Origin: Fidelibacterota bacterium
GTDB lineage: Bacteria > Pseudomonadota > Alphaproteobacteria > Rhodospirillales > Rhodospirillaceae
Assembly (NCBI GenBank): GCA_947476275.1
Contig: CANJPQ010000017.1
Span: forward strand, 1-64,000
DNA length: 64,000 nucleotides
Direction: 5' to 3'
The translations under genes were made by a program, and so were the position numbers. The notes under the pieces are model-generated. The model saw nothing but the letters and a program-made list of their open reading frames with translations, made no database searches and was not told the DNA's origin. How positions within the stretch are numbered: the stretch's first letter is position 1; every line of letters starts with the position of its first letter. Positions 9,461 to 18,943 of this stretch are shown piece by piece.

Positions 9461-10255
9461 ATGCGCCGTTTCTCATTCCTGCTGTCCGTTGCGATTTTGA
9501 TCGCTATCGCGCTTCCCGCTCTCGCCCAGCCCATGCCGGGTGGTCGCCGTGAAGCGCCGCCGACCCGGGGTGAGGCACCCTCCAACCCGGGCGGTGCCCC
9601 GGCGCCGACGCCATCCGGGACGGTTTCCGGCAGCACACAGGGTGGCCGCGCGATCATTCAGGACGCCCCGAAGGCTCCGGTTCAAAAGGAGAAACTCAAC
9701 TTGGAAGATACGCTTTATCTCGACCTGGAATACGGTCGTGTGGTCATCAAACTGCGTCCAGATCTGGCGCCGAACACCGTTGCGCGATTCAAGGAACTCA
9801 CCCGCCAAGGTTTCTATGACGGCCTGGTGTTCCATCGCGTGATCGAAGGTTTCATGGCGCAGACGGGCGACCCGAAGGGCGACGGCACCGGCGGTTCGGG
9901 CAAGAACCAGAATGCGGAATTCAACAACGGCAAACACCTGCGTGGTGCTGTGTCGATGGCGCGCGCCGCGAACATCAACTCTGCCGACAGCCAGTTCTTC
10001 ATCGTGCTGGCCGACTCGCCTCACCTCAACGGCCAGTACACCATGTTCGCCGAGGTGGTCGAAGGCATGGAGTTCGTCGACCAGATCCGCAAAGGCAATC
10101 CGCAGCGCAACGGCTCCGTCCCTTACCCCGATCGCATCGTGGAGTTGCAGGTCGCCGCGGACGCGGTGAAGAAAGAAGGCACCAAAGCCGCAGCGCCGGC
10201 AGCCGCCAAGCCGGCCGCGAAGCCTGCGACAAAGCCGGCCGCGAAGAAGGAGTAG
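9461..10255 (+). CDS. Secreted cyclophilin-type peptidyl-prolyl isomerase
   Basis: The enzyme catalyses cis-trans isomerisation of prolyl bonds, here probably in the periplasm. The 264-residue product starts at an ATG seven bases after AGGA and has a clear signal peptide (LLSVAILIAIALPALAQ). A Pro/Gly-rich spacer of about 60 residues follows, then a complete cyclophilin domain (residues ~85-235) with FYDGLVFHRVI, FMAQTGDP, SQFFIV and HLNGQYTMFAEV. The C-terminal ~30 residues are a Lys/Ala/Pro repeat. Cyclophilins follow gyrA-coaD in many alphaproteobacteria, although here a serine hydrolase is inserted between. Confidence 0.93.
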   Translation: MRRFSFLLSVAILIAIALPALAQPMPGGRREAPPTRGEAPSNPGGAPAPTPSGTVSGSTQGGRAIIQDAPKAPVQKEKLNLEDTLYLDLEYGRVVIKLRPDLAPNTVARFKELTRQGFYDGLVFHRVIEGFMAQTGDPKGDGTGGSGKNQNAEFNNGKHLRGAVSMARAANINSADSQFFIVLADSPHLNGQYTMFAEVVEGMEFVDQIRKGNPQRNGSVPYPDRIVELQVAADAVKKEGTKAAAPAAAKPAAKPATKPAAKKE

Positions 10256-10294
10256 CCTTCGAACGGCACCTGCGGCGGACGTTGAAGGAGGAAC

Positions 10295-11212
10295 GTGGGG
10301 GATCCGTTCCAAGCTCCGGCGAGCGTTTCGCAAGGGCGCGACGAGGGTGCGCGCGCCCCGTATCTCGTCTGCGCCATGTTCTCGGCTGAGTATCGGGCGA
10401 AAGCCGATGCGCTCGCGGCGTCGCTGACGAAGCTCGGACTTCCATTCGCGCTGTTCGAGGTGCCGAACGTTCATCGCTCGATCAGCACGCGCGGCGTGAT
10501 GGATATGGCGCATTGCAAACCGCGGTTCATCGCCGCGGTACTTGCAAAATTCCGTCGGCCGGTTCTGTACGTCGATGCGGATTTCGTCTTCTGTCGGCAG
10601 CCGACGTTGATTTCGACGTTCGCCGCCGACGGCGTGGATTTCGCCATCTACAATTGGCTGGCCGATCTGATGAACGATGCGTGGGGGCCCGACCCTCAGC
10701 GCGACGCGCGGACGCCCGATGGGGCGCCGCGGTACTGGCAGTTTGGATTTGGCGTCGAGAAGGTGTCGCAGAACCAAATGCTGTGCTCCGGGGGCGTTCA
10801 GTATTGGGGCGCGTCTTCCGCGGCGCGGGGCCTTCTTTCCGCTTGGGAACAGCAGATCGAAGCTCGGCCGCGAAGCCCGGACGACGAGTTGCTGGACTAT
10901 GCGTTCAACTTCTCGCCGGCAGAACGGCGCGACGCGAAGACCTCATGGTTGCCGAAGGACTATGTCCGCTGCATCCATTGGCCATACGTTGAGCCGGTGA
11001 TTAATCATCCGGATGTGCCCGCGCGCCGGGTTGCGGGCAACTTCGATTATCTCGGCGACGCCCGTGTCGACGCGGCGGAGTTGACCGATATTTCCAAGGC
11101 GCGGCCGTTCCCGCGTGGCGCGATCCTCGACGTTCTCGATCAGCGCCTCCTGTTCAGTGGCCCATCCGGCGCCGCTTTCTCAATGCCCCTGACGATACCG
11201 CTGTTCCTATAA
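10295..11212 (+). CDS. Glycosyltransferase-like protein with a DxD motif
   Basis: A 305-residue protein that starts at a GTG behind a strong AAGGAGG. It looks like a nucleotide-sugar transferase of the GT-A type: a beta-strand start (YLVCAMFS), a MAHCKPRFIAAVL helix, the metal-binding VLYVDADFVF (DxD), NWLADLMNDAWGP, and a late CIHWPY block. No signal or membrane segment is seen. A second, decayed copy follows 30 bases downstream. It is not in an obvious polysaccharide cluster, although two FkbM methyltransferases lie 7 kb upstream. The GT assignment is an inference from DxD and the overall layout, not from a family I can name firmly. Confidence 0.6.
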   Translation: MGDPFQAPASVSQGRDEGARAPYLVCAMFSAEYRAKADALAASLTKLGLPFALFEVPNVHRSISTRGVMDMAHCKPRFIAAVLAKFRRPVLYVDADFVFCRQPTLISTFAADGVDFAIYNWLADLMNDAWGPDPQRDARTPDGAPRYWQFGFGVEKVSQNQMLCSGGVQYWGASSAARGLLSAWEQQIEARPRSPDDELLDYAFNFSPAERRDAKTSWLPKDYVRCIHWPYVEPVINHPDVPARRVAGNFDYLGDARVDAAELTDISKARPFPRGAILDVLDQRLLFSGPSGAAFSMPLTIPLFL

Positions 11213-11242
11213 GGGCGGCTCGCTTCATCCCCGGGACAATTC

Positions 11243-12203
11243 TTGCACATCGGGCGTTTAGCCGCTGCCGGACTGCCGGCCGCCGAGCGCGATATAGGTA
11301 TTCAATTCCAGACGGCTGCCTATGCTTCGGCCGAGACAGGGCGCGCAGCTAGCGCCCCGCTTATCGTCTGCGCGATGTTCACGCCGAGTCATGGCACAAT
11401 AGCCGAGCTCTTGGTCCGAACCCTTACCGCCCATTCGCTGCCTTTCGCCATCTACGAGCTTCCGTACGAGCATCGCTCTGTCAGCATCCGTGGCGTGGCG
11501 GACATGGCGTATGCCTAGTCGCGGCTGATCGCGGGTGCGTTTCGGCAAGCCGGTGGTGTAAATCGATGCCGACATTGAGGTCTGCACAGAGCCAGGGCTC
11601 TTTCACGACTACGCAGTCGCGGGAGTCGATATTGCGATCTGCAACTGGCTGGCAGACCTGATGAACGACGCCTGGAGTCCGGACATGCGGGATTCGGGCC
11701 GTCATGCGAGCGGACACGCCCGCTACTGGTGATTTGGCTTTGCCATCGACAAAGTGTCGAACGCACAAATGCTGTGTTCCTGCGGCGTCCAGTACTGGGC
11801 CGCGACGCCGGCGGCGCGGTCATTGCTGGCGGCTTGGGAGGAGCGGATCGAGGCCGCCCAGTATACGCCGGACAATGAAAGTCTCGATCTCGCGCTCAAC
11901 TTCTCCCCCGAGATTCGTCGCGATCTTCGGCCCGCCTGGTTGCCGAAGGACGATGTGCGGTCTGTCCATTGGCCTTACCTCGCACCCACGCTTAGTCACC
12001 GCGCCATTCCGTCACCGCGCATTGCGGGGCATTTTCACCACCTGGGTGACGATCGCGTGAAAGCCGCGGAATTAGAGGATATCTCGAGGGCGCGCCCATT
12101 CCCGCGCGATGCCGTTCTGGATATGGTGGAAGGCCGTATTTTGGTCGCGGATCGTAACGGCGGGCGGTTTGCGTTCCCGTTCACCCGTCCGATCTACCTT
12201 TAG
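11243..12203 (+). pseudogene. Decayed tandem copy of the DxD glycosyltransferase-like gene
   Basis: Reading across three frames recovers a protein collinear with the gene at 10295. The first 91 codons end at TAG (11516). Relative to the intact copy, about eight bases are then missing near 11535, shifting the frame. A TAA replaces the Tyr codon just before the DxD (V-stop-IDAD), and a TGA replaces the Gln in YWQFGFG near 11731. After that the frame is open to 12203 with NAQMLCSCGVQYW, LPKDDVRSVHWPY and a normal C-terminus. Three stops plus a frameshift within about 220 bases make function impossible. The rest is well conserved, so decay is fairly recent or the pair diverged before the damage. 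Confidence 0.88.
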
Positions 12204-12295
12204 GGCGCCAATCCGCTTGACCGTGGGGAGCGCCCTCCTTAGGTTGGCGCCGCTTTGACCCGGCCGGGGAATATCCCGTCCGATCCCGCGTCGGC

Positions 12296-12370
12296 GGGCC
12301 CGTAGCTCAGTGGTAGAGCACGGCACTTTTAATGCTGTGGTCGATGGTTCGAATCCATCCGGGCTCACCA
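12296..12370 (+). tRNA. tRNA-Lys (anticodon TTT)
   Basis: A 75-base cloverleaf: acceptor GGGCCCG pairs with CGGGCTC (one G-U), the D arm has AGCTCAGTGGTAGAGC, the anticodon loop is CTTTTAA with TTT at 12328-12330, the T arm is GATGG-TTCGAAT-CCATC, and CCA is encoded at 12368-12370. It lies just after the glycosyltransferase pseudogene. I found no second copy of its 3' end nearby that would mark an integrated element. Confidence 0.96.
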
Positions 12371-12627
12371 ATGCGCGGTTTTCTCCGCGTACATTTATCT
12401 GGCGCACAAACGCCGACGGCGCCACCCGGCGGCGCCGGTGTCCGAATCGCCGTCGATGAGTGCGCCGTCGACAACTCCGCTCAGGCGTCGATTGTGGCGC
12501 CGCTGGCTGACTGGGAGCCTTCTCCGACAGCAACGTCGCATGTGCGCCGATCGTTCGCTTGCCTTAGGCCGGAAGGGGCGCAACTCAACTCGGCAGCAAT
12601 GCGTTGGTGTGGTGAAGGACCACACCC

Positions 12628-12912
12628 GTGTATACCATTCGACGTAAATATGCCGCCGGCGGCGACGTTTGGTTGGCAGACTGCGACACCGAGCAGAACG
12701 CCCGCGACGAAGCGCGCATCCAGTCGGAGAGGTTCGCGCACGGCGCGGTTTACGTCTTGCGCCGCAGCGGAAAGAAGGCAGATGTGATCTGCAGCTTCTG
12801 CGTCGGCCTTCCGACAAGCTGGTCGTGGTGGAGCGTGCCCAACGTGCTGGCATTCCGGCTTCCCGCCGGCGGCGCAGCCCCCAGCATCTCCCAACTGCCG
12901 CGCCGCGTTTAG
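12628..12912 (+). CDS. Small hypothetical protein (94 residues)
   Basis: The GTG start is eight bases downstream of AAGGA, and the codon use resembles that of neighbours. The product starts MYTIRRKYAAGGDVWLADCD, has an ARDEARIQSERF helix and a VYVLRRSGKK strand, and ends in a Trp/Ser- and Pro-rich tail. The compact alpha/beta N-terminal half looks like a real small cytoplasmic domain. I recognise no family. Its stop overlaps the stop of the convergent FecR gene. The 257 bases between the tRNA and this gene hold nothing I can identify. Confidence 0.45.
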   Translation: MYTIRRKYAAGGDVWLADCDTEQNARDEARIQSERFAHGAVYVLRRSGKKADVICSFCVGLPTSWSWWSVPNVLAFRLPAGGAAPSISQLPRRV

Positions 12913-14750
12913 TACTTCGCCTCAAAATAGACCCAGAGCTTGGTCGTGTCGGTATCGAAGCGATCAGCCTCGTAACGCGCGGCCCGCACGCCCATCACGA
13001 AGGGCCCACCCAGACTGACGTTCAGGTCTGCATCCCATTCATGGCCGTAGTGTAGGCCTGCACCCGGACCTCCGGCGCTGGCGAAATCCAGGAAGCGCAT
13101 GTCGAGCTTCGGCATCTTCAGCGGCCCCACGCTCGGCAGTTCCTGCAGCCAGCGTACGGAGAACTCACGCAACCCCCGTGGCGGCGTGGTGGTGAACACA
13201 TCCGCCCAGCCATTCTGGCGATGGAGTGTTGCGAGCGGGGTCTGTACGGCGACGAGGCCGTTGCCTCGCAATTGCTCCCATGTCGCGGACAGCGTTGTCG
13301 TACCATAGGTGCCGAGGACCACGCCCGGTTTGATAAGGCTGTAGGTGAGCCCGTAGTCGCGTGGATTGCGCCCATAGTCCGTCTGGCGCGCGAATTCGGC
13401 CTCCAGCGTGACATCCGTATTGCCGAGTGTGACCTTGCCGTCGTAGCGCAAGCCGGTGGTGGCCGAAGACAGTTGCGGCGCCGGCGTGAGGTCGAGCAGG
13501 TAGGCATAAGCGGTCGTCACGCCATAGGGCACGAGACGTGTGGTCGCGCCGATCAGATGGCTGTCACTACGCCAGCGGCCGTTAGGCGGGGTGTTGCCGA
13601 GGATACGGTTGACTTGCCAGAGGTAGGCGTATCGCAGCGAAAACGCATCCGACACTTGGCTTTCCGCGCTCACGGCGTCGAAGGACTGCGCGTTCTGTCG
13701 AAAATCCGATGGGCCGACCCATCGCTCGTTGTCGTAAAGGATGCGCTGCCGTCCTGCGACAACGCGGGTGCGGGCGAGGCCGTCGGCGCCGCGATCGACC
13801 CATCCGACATAGGCTTCATGAAGTTGCTCAGTTGACGGATCTGGGATCAGCGGTAAATCAGCCCGGCCGTTGACGCCGTCGTTGCGCACGGGGTTGGACA
13901 GGTTGCGCGTGATCTGCCCGCTGAGACCGGCATAGATCCCGTGATAGGCGAGCGTCTCGTAGCCCAGCCGCAGGCGGCCCGTGAGCGTGTCACCGGTGCG
14001 CGGCCGGTTGGCTTGATCCACACTTTCATAGCGGACGCGGAGGTCCGCGCTGAATACGCCGTGGGTGAGCGCATCGTTCAAGCTCGCGGCAGCGGCGGGC
14101 GGTCGCGCATAGGGCAGGGTGCGTTCGTAGGCCGGCGTGACCGACGTAAGCGAGAGCGCGCGATTGATGCGGTCCGGTGCCCACGGCCGCGCCGGCGTCG
14201 GCCCGAGTGTGCCGAATACGTCAGTGCCTTCCCCAGGGCGCAACACGTTCGTGCCCCCGGCGTTTGTGACGTCCACGGTCAGCCCCGAGAACAGCGCGAC
14301 CGAAAGGCGGGTGGGCGTCTGCTCGATGAAGAAATCCGTGCCGCGAATGCCGATGGTGGCGACCGGCGTGTTCACCTTGATCGATTGCGGGCCGCCGATG
14401 CGCTCCATCGCGCCTGAGACCACGCGCACCGCGCCGGCGGCAACCTTCAGAACGGCACTGTTCCCGACGCCGTTCGGATTGAAGACGTACTCATCCACCA
14501 GGACGTTCGCATTGGGGCCGAGAGTGAGTTTCGTGCCGTCGGGAAAGCCAACCACGATCTTGGCGTTGGCCCCGGTGGTGAGTTCGTCATCGGTATGAAT
14601 CGCATCGCCGGACTTCAGCCCAAGCTTCGTGCCCGCGCGATCGGCGGTGACGGTGCCCTGAAGGGACTCAGCGGTCCCTACCGGGACCGCAAGCGCCGCG
14701 CGCGCGCTCAGCACCGCGACGACCGCGCAGATCAACCCGAGCTTTTTCAC
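12909..14750 (-). CDS. FecR-domain protein fused to an alginate-export-like outer-membrane barrel
   Basis: A ~613-residue exported protein. After a signal peptide (LGLICAVVAVLSARAALA) comes a FecR domain (residues ~30-160) with DDELTTGANAKIVVGFPDGTKLTLGPNA and VNTPVATIGIRGTDF, the core of FecR-type periplasmic domains. From residue ~230 on it is a beta-barrel like Alginate_exp porins: RVRYESVDQANRPRTGD, LRLGYETLAYHGIYA, EFARQTDYGRNPRDYGL, ending YFEAKY with the terminal aromatic expected of an outer-membrane protein. GTG at 14750 is favoured (GGTGGAG upstream); ATG at 14765 is possible. FecR usually reads TonB receptor signals, so this fusion is odd. Function unknown; a surface porin or sensor is plausible. 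Confidence 0.75.
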   Translation of the reverse strand: MKKLGLICAVVAVLSARAALAVPVGTAESLQGTVTADRAGTKLGLKSGDAIHTDDELTTGANAKIVVGFPDGTKLTLGPNANVLVDEYVFNPNGVGNSAVLKVAAGAVRVVSGAMERIGGPQSIKVNTPVATIGIRGTDFFIEQTPTRLSVALFSGLTVDVTNAGGTNVLRPGEGTDVFGTLGPTPARPWAPDRINRALSLTSVTPAYERTLPYARPPAAAASLNDALTHGVFSADLRVRYESVDQANRPRTGDTLTGRLRLGYETLAYHGIYAGLSGQITRNLSNPVRNDGVNGRADLPLIPDPSTEQLHEAYVGWVDRGADGLARTRVVAGRQRILYDNERWVGPSDFRQNAQSFDAVSAESQVSDAFSLRYAYLWQVNRILGNTPPNGRWRSDSHLIGATTRLVPYGVTTAYAYLLDLTPAPQLSSATTGLRYDGKVTLGNTDVTLEAEFARQTDYGRNPRDYGLTYSLIKPGVVLGTYGTTTLSATWEQLRGNGLVAVQTPLATLHRQNGWADVFTTTPPRGLREFSVRWLQELPSVGPLKMPKLDMRFLDFASAGGPGAGLHYGHEWDADLNVSLGGPFVMGVRAARYEADRFDTDTTKLWVYFEAKY

Positions 14751-15080
14751 CGAGGCTCCACCCATACTGCCAGCGTAATAGCTGTTTTTCTAACGACAAG
14801 GAAAGCTTCGCCGAAAACCGCACGGACATGATACGCGACCCGTAAGATATTGAAAATACGAAGTATTACATCGCTCGTTGAGCGCGCTGTCGCTGCGTTC
14901 TCACGCGTTCGGCGTAACGACCGGGCAGGGGCAATAGTCGCCACAATTGGTACGTAGGTGCTGTGACGTGGAAGCGACCAGTGGAGCTGCTGATGGGAAA
15001 CGCGTTCCGTTCCTAACCCCCGGGTCTCGGGCGCCCTGCATGTCAGGCCGCGCTGCACCACGCGGCCTGCTTTCACGCGA
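14751..15080. other. Intergenic region between the FecR-barrel gene and ppnN
   Basis: This stretch would hold the FecR-barrel gene promoter and the ppnN terminator. I see no convincing -35/-10 pair. An inverted repeat, CAGGCCGCG / CGCGGCCTG with an 8-base loop, lies at 15044-15069 just after the ppnN stop. Confidence 0.4.
15044..15069. terminator. Hairpin downstream of ppnN
   Basis: A perfect 9-bp stem (CAGGCCGCG, loop 15053-15060, CGCGGCCTG), placed 12 bases after the ppnN stop. No T-run follows on either strand, so it may be a weak terminator or only protect the 3' end. Confidence 0.4.
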
Positions 15081-16529
15081 CTACGTCACGATGCGATAGA
15101 CCGGCTTGTACTCGCCGGAGAGTTTCATGCGCTTCTGGGCAATGAATTGTGCGAGCAACGCATCGAGCGCATCCATCAAACGGCGGTCGCCGTGAATCTC
15201 ATAAGGCCCGCGTTCTTCGATCTGCTTGATGCCGTATTCTTTCACGTTACCCGCGACAAGTGCCGAGAACATGCGCCGCAGGTTTGCAGCGCGCACATGC
15301 ACCGGTCGGTCGAGATGCAGATCGAGCGCGGACACGGTTTCGTGGCTGACCTCGAAGGGCATTTGGAAAGCCGTTGGGATGTGCAGGGTCCAATCAAAGT
15401 TATAGGCATCGCCGGTTTTCCGGCGGTGACGGCGGGCTCGGTCCATGCCCTCGGTCATCGCACGCCCGACTTCAATCGCATCGTCGATGATGATGCGGTA
15501 GCGCTTCCGCGCCTCGTCGCCGAGTGTGAGCGCGATGAATTCGTCCACGCGCTGGAAGTAGGCCGCGGACGACGCAGGCCCCGTGAAGATAAGCGGCATC
15601 GGCTGATCCGCATTTGCGGGATCAAGCAGGATACCAAGCAGATACAGGATTTCCTCGGCGGTGCCGACGCCGCCCGGAAACACGATGATGCCATGCCCCA
15701 GGCGCACGAACGCCTCAAGGCGCTTCTCGATATCCGGCATGATGACGAGATGGTTGACGATCGGGTTCGGCGGCTCTGCCGCGACGATGCCCGGTTCGGT
15801 CAAACCGATGTAGCGACCGGTGTGGATGCGTTGTTTGGCGTGACCGATCGTCGCACCCTTCATCGGGCCTTTCATCGCGCCCGGCCCGCAGCCGGTGCAA
15901 ACGCTCAAGCCGCGGAGGCCGAGTTCATAACCGACGGTCTTGGTGTAGTCGTATTCCTCGCGGCTGATCGAATGGCCGCCCCAACACACGATCAGGTCGG
16001 GCCGTCCTCTCGAATCCAACACCCGCGCGTTCCGCAGGATATAGAACACCGCGTTCGTGATGCTGGCAGGTTCGTTGAGATTGAAACGGCCACTCTCGAC
16101 CACTTCGTTCTGCACGTAGACAATGTCGCGCAGCACCGCGAACAGATGCTCCTTGACGCCGCGGATCATTTTGCCGTCGACGAAGGCGATGCCCGGGGCG
16201 TTCAGCATCTCGAGTTTGATACCCCAAGGCTGGTGCGTCAGGCGGATCTCGAAGTCGCGGAACCGCTCGAACAATTCGCGCGGATCGTCGTGCATGCTGC
16301 CGGCATTGAGCACGGCAAGCGCGCAGCGGCGGAAGAGGGGGTAAAGACCGCCGTGACCGCGGTCGAGCAGCTTGGCGACTTCCTCGTGGGAGAGGTTCTC
16401 GAGGCTGCCTTGCGGCGTCACCTTCGCGGTAACGAACTCCTCTGCGTCCAGCACGGTCCCGGGGTCCAGTGAGGGGTCGGGATCGGTCGTGGGGTGAATG
16501 TCGCTCAGGTTGGAATTGTTGCTCATCAT
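15081..16529 (-). CDS. ppnN: Nucleotide 5'-monophosphate nucleosidase PpnN (YgdH/LOG family)
   Basis: PpnN hydrolyses purine and pyrimidine nucleoside monophosphates to the base and ribose 5-phosphate, and in E. coli it is stimulated by (p)ppGpp. The product of about 482 residues is close to the E. coli length. The N-terminal domain (VTAKVTPQGSLENLSHEEV...) matches the DUF4478 regulatory part, the centre is a LOG-type Rossmann domain with GCGPGAMKGPMKGA and the catalytic PGGVGTAEE, and the end resembles DUF3412 (FEVSHETVSALDLHLDR). I chose the first of two adjacent ATGs (16529); a much longer frame upstream lacks a ribosome site. It is divergent from the next gene. Confidence 0.9.
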   Translation of the reverse strand: MMSNNSNLSDIHPTTDPDPSLDPGTVLDAEEFVTAKVTPQGSLENLSHEEVAKLLDRGHGGLYPLFRRCALAVLNAGSMHDDPRELFERFRDFEIRLTHQPWGIKLEMLNAPGIAFVDGKMIRGVKEHLFAVLRDIVYVQNEVVESGRFNLNEPASITNAVFYILRNARVLDSRGRPDLIVCWGGHSISREEYDYTKTVGYELGLRGLSVCTGCGPGAMKGPMKGATIGHAKQRIHTGRYIGLTEPGIVAAEPPNPIVNHLVIMPDIEKRLEAFVRLGHGIIVFPGGVGTAEEILYLLGILLDPANADQPMPLIFTGPASSAAYFQRVDEFIALTLGDEARKRYRIIIDDAIEVGRAMTEGMDRARRHRRKTGDAYNFDWTLHIPTAFQMPFEVSHETVSALDLHLDRPVHVRAANLRRMFSALVAGNVKEYGIKQIEERGPYEIHGDRRLMDALDALLAQFIAQKRMKLSGEYKPVYRIVT

Positions 16530-16699
16530 GGCGCCATCATAGCGGTAGAAATCCTCATTTTGCCTCAAAATATATGACACTTCGCAGGAACGCACAGTTG
16601 AAGGCAGAGCACTTGGAGCCCTGGGTGGCCGGATGGTAAGGTCCGCCGGCATGCGGTTGCCGGGGGCGGTGGGCCGCAAGCCAAGGGGGACGATCGAGT

Positions 16700-18943
16700 A
16701 TGAACGATGCAACGGCGGCCGGATTTCCGGTCACGGATAAGGCGGCTGTCACTGCGTCTAACGCGGGCCTGACCCTGTTCCTTGTGGGCTTCTTGGTCCT
16801 GTTCTTGGAACTGGCCTGCATCCGTTGGTTTGCGGCCTATGTCGTGTTCCTGCAGTTTTTCACCAACGTGATCATGCTGGCCTCGTTCCTTGGCATGTCC
16901 TGCGGCTGTCTGGCGGCGGGATCGCGGCGGGACTGGCTCAAGCTGTTCCCGCTGATCGTGTTCGTCACCGTGGGCGCGGCCATCTTCACGCTTGAGGGCT
17001 ACAAGCATTGGCAGGACATCGCGGTCGACATGGGCGCCCAAAGCGGCTCGCCCCAGGAAGTGTTCTTCGGTACGGAATACCGCAACCCGGACGTCGCCCG
17101 TTTCACGATCCCGATTGACGCGGTCGCGGGCACTTTCTTCGTGCTAGTCGCGCTGATGTTCGCCGGACTGGGTCAGCAGCTCGGCCGCGCCTTCGACGTA
17201 TATCCGGATCGGATCAAGGGATACGCGCTCAACATCGGCGGCAGCATCGCCGGCATTGTTGCGTTCTCGGTCATGTCCTTCGCCAATCTGCCGCCTCTCG
17301 TCTGGTTCACGGTGGCGTTCGCCGGAATCGCGTACTTGTTATGGCGGCGCGGGACGTTCGGGGTTGTCAGCGCTCTTGCACTCGCGGCGACGCTCTTTGG
17401 GATATGGAATGAGCTTGCGGTCGCCGCGCCGCGCTGGGACTTCAAGTACCATGAGGTGAAGTGGTCGCCGTACTACGCGGTCGACTTCGAGGCTCGCCGC
17501 CGGGAAATCCTGGTGAATACGGTCGGCCATCAGGTGATGGTGCCGTTCGATGAATCCGGCTCATTCTATTCGATCATCCATCTTCTCAAGAAGCACGCCA
17601 CCGGCACGCCGTTCGAGGATGTGATGGTGATTGGCGCCGGCTCGGGCAACGACCTTGCGCATGCGCTGAAGCACGGCGTGAAGCATATCGACGCGGTGGA
17701 GATCGACCCGGTGATCCGCGAGATCGGGATCAAGAATCATCCGGACCAGCCCTATGCGGACCCGCGGGTCACCAAGCATCTCGATGACGGCCGGCACTAC
17801 GTCAAGACCACCGACAAAAAGTACGATCTTGTCGTCTACGCCCTGGTGGATTCGCTGATCCTGCATAGCGGCTATGCCAACCTTCGGCTTGAGAGCTACC
17901 TCTTCACGGAAGAGGCGCTGGCCGACGTGGCGCGCGTGCTGAAGCCGGGCGGCACCTTCGTGAGCTACAACTATTTCCGTCAGGGCTGGATCGTGGAGCG
18001 CGTGGCGGCGATGGCCGAGAAGGCGTTCGGGTGCCCGGCCACGGTGATCAGCTTGCCGTACAAGGAAGTCGTCGACGCCAGCACCACGGCCGGCGGCTTC
18101 TCCATGATCATCGGCAGCTGCGATCCTGCGATCGTCAATGCCTTCAAGGAGAAGGGCCCGCTGTGGCTCAACACCAAGCCGCCCCTCAACATGGATGTGG
18201 ACGGCTTCACCATTCAACCTGAAACGCTGCCGGAAGATCAGCGGAAGGGTTGGGAAAAAGTCCTGCCGTCGAAGGTGACCGCGACACCGGGTCTCGACCT
18301 GCGTATCACCGACGACTGGCCGTTCCTTTATATCCACGACCGCATGATCCCGGACCTGAGCTTGCGCGCGGTGGTGCTCATCGGCGTTTTGGGGCTCGCG
18401 CTCGTCTTCCTGTTCATGCCCGGCCGGCGCTTGAAGCTGAACCTGCCGATGTTCTTCCTCGGTGCTGCGTTCATGCTGCTGGAGACTAAGGCCGTGGTTC
18501 AGCTCGCCCTGCTGTTCGGCAGCACCTGGACGGTCAACTCGGCCGTGTTCTTCACGGTGCTGGTGCTGATCCTGCTGGCGAACCTGGTGGTGATCCGCAT
18601 GCCCGTGATCAAGCTGCTCCCGGTTTATGTCGCGCTGTTCGCGTTGATCGCGGCCAATCTGGTGGTGCCGACCGACATCTTCCTCGAAGGCGGCACGCTC
18701 TGGCGTTACGGGGCGCCGTGCGCTTTGGCGCTGGGGCCGATGTTCTTCGCCGGTATCATCTTTGCAGTTCTGTTCCGCGATGAGGCGGCGCCGGACCACG
18801 CCTTTGGGTCCAATATCGCCGGGTCCATTGTCGGCGGACTGGCGGAAGCCTTGTCGATGGTGGTGGGCTTCAAGCTGCTGCTCTTGGTCGCCGCCGGATT
18901 CTACGTGCTATCGGCGATCCGCAGAGGAAAGGTCGCGGCCTAA
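16700..18943 (+). CDS. Membrane protein with a central spermidine-synthase-like domain
   Basis: A 747-residue integral membrane protein. The N-terminal ~240 residues carry about seven hydrophobic segments starting with LTLFLVGFLVLFLELACIRWF. The middle (residues ~260-440) is a Rossmann methyltransferase/aminopropyltransferase-like domain with VMVIGAGSGNDLAHAL, DAVEIDPVIREIG and DLVVYALVDS. The C-terminal ~190 residues again hold six or so membrane segments. Spermidine-synthase domains embedded between membrane bundles are known in bacteria, but their substrates are mostly undefined. The product's activity on polyamines is therefore not assured. Its stop codon overlaps the stop of the convergent DUF1838 gene. 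Confidence 0.75.
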   Translation: MNDATAAGFPVTDKAAVTASNAGLTLFLVGFLVLFLELACIRWFAAYVVFLQFFTNVIMLASFLGMSCGCLAAGSRRDWLKLFPLIVFVTVGAAIFTLEGYKHWQDIAVDMGAQSGSPQEVFFGTEYRNPDVARFTIPIDAVAGTFFVLVALMFAGLGQQLGRAFDVYPDRIKGYALNIGGSIAGIVAFSVMSFANLPPLVWFTVAFAGIAYLLWRRGTFGVVSALALAATLFGIWNELAVAAPRWDFKYHEVKWSPYYAVDFEARRREILVNTVGHQVMVPFDESGSFYSIIHLLKKHATGTPFEDVMVIGAGSGNDLAHALKHGVKHIDAVEIDPVIREIGIKNHPDQPYADPRVTKHLDDGRHYVKTTDKKYDLVVYALVDSLILHSGYANLRLESYLFTEEALADVARVLKPGGTFVSYNYFRQGWIVERVAAMAEKAFGCPATVISLPYKEVVDASTTAGGFSMIIGSCDPAIVNAFKEKGPLWLNTKPPLNMDVDGFTIQPETLPEDQRKGWEKVLPSKVTATPGLDLRITDDWPFLYIHDRMIPDLSLRAVVLIGVLGLALVFLFMPGRRLKLNLPMFFLGAAFMLLETKAVVQLALLFGSTWTVNSAVFFTVLVLILLANLVVIRMPVIKLLPVYVALFALIAANLVVPTDIFLEGGTLWRYGAPCALALGPMFFAGIIFAVLFRDEAAPDHAFGSNIAGSIVGGLAEALSMVVGFKLLLLVAAGFYVLSAIRRGKVAA

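Noticed and set aside
12296-12370. tRNA-Lys as attachment site of an integrated element
   Set aside because: No integrase, no repeat of the tRNA 3' end and no composition change were found in the flanks.
14897-14910. A second SOS-like site, GTTC-N6-GTTC
   Set aside because: The spacer is six, not seven, and the genes on both sides (FecR-barrel, ppnN) are not SOS genes.
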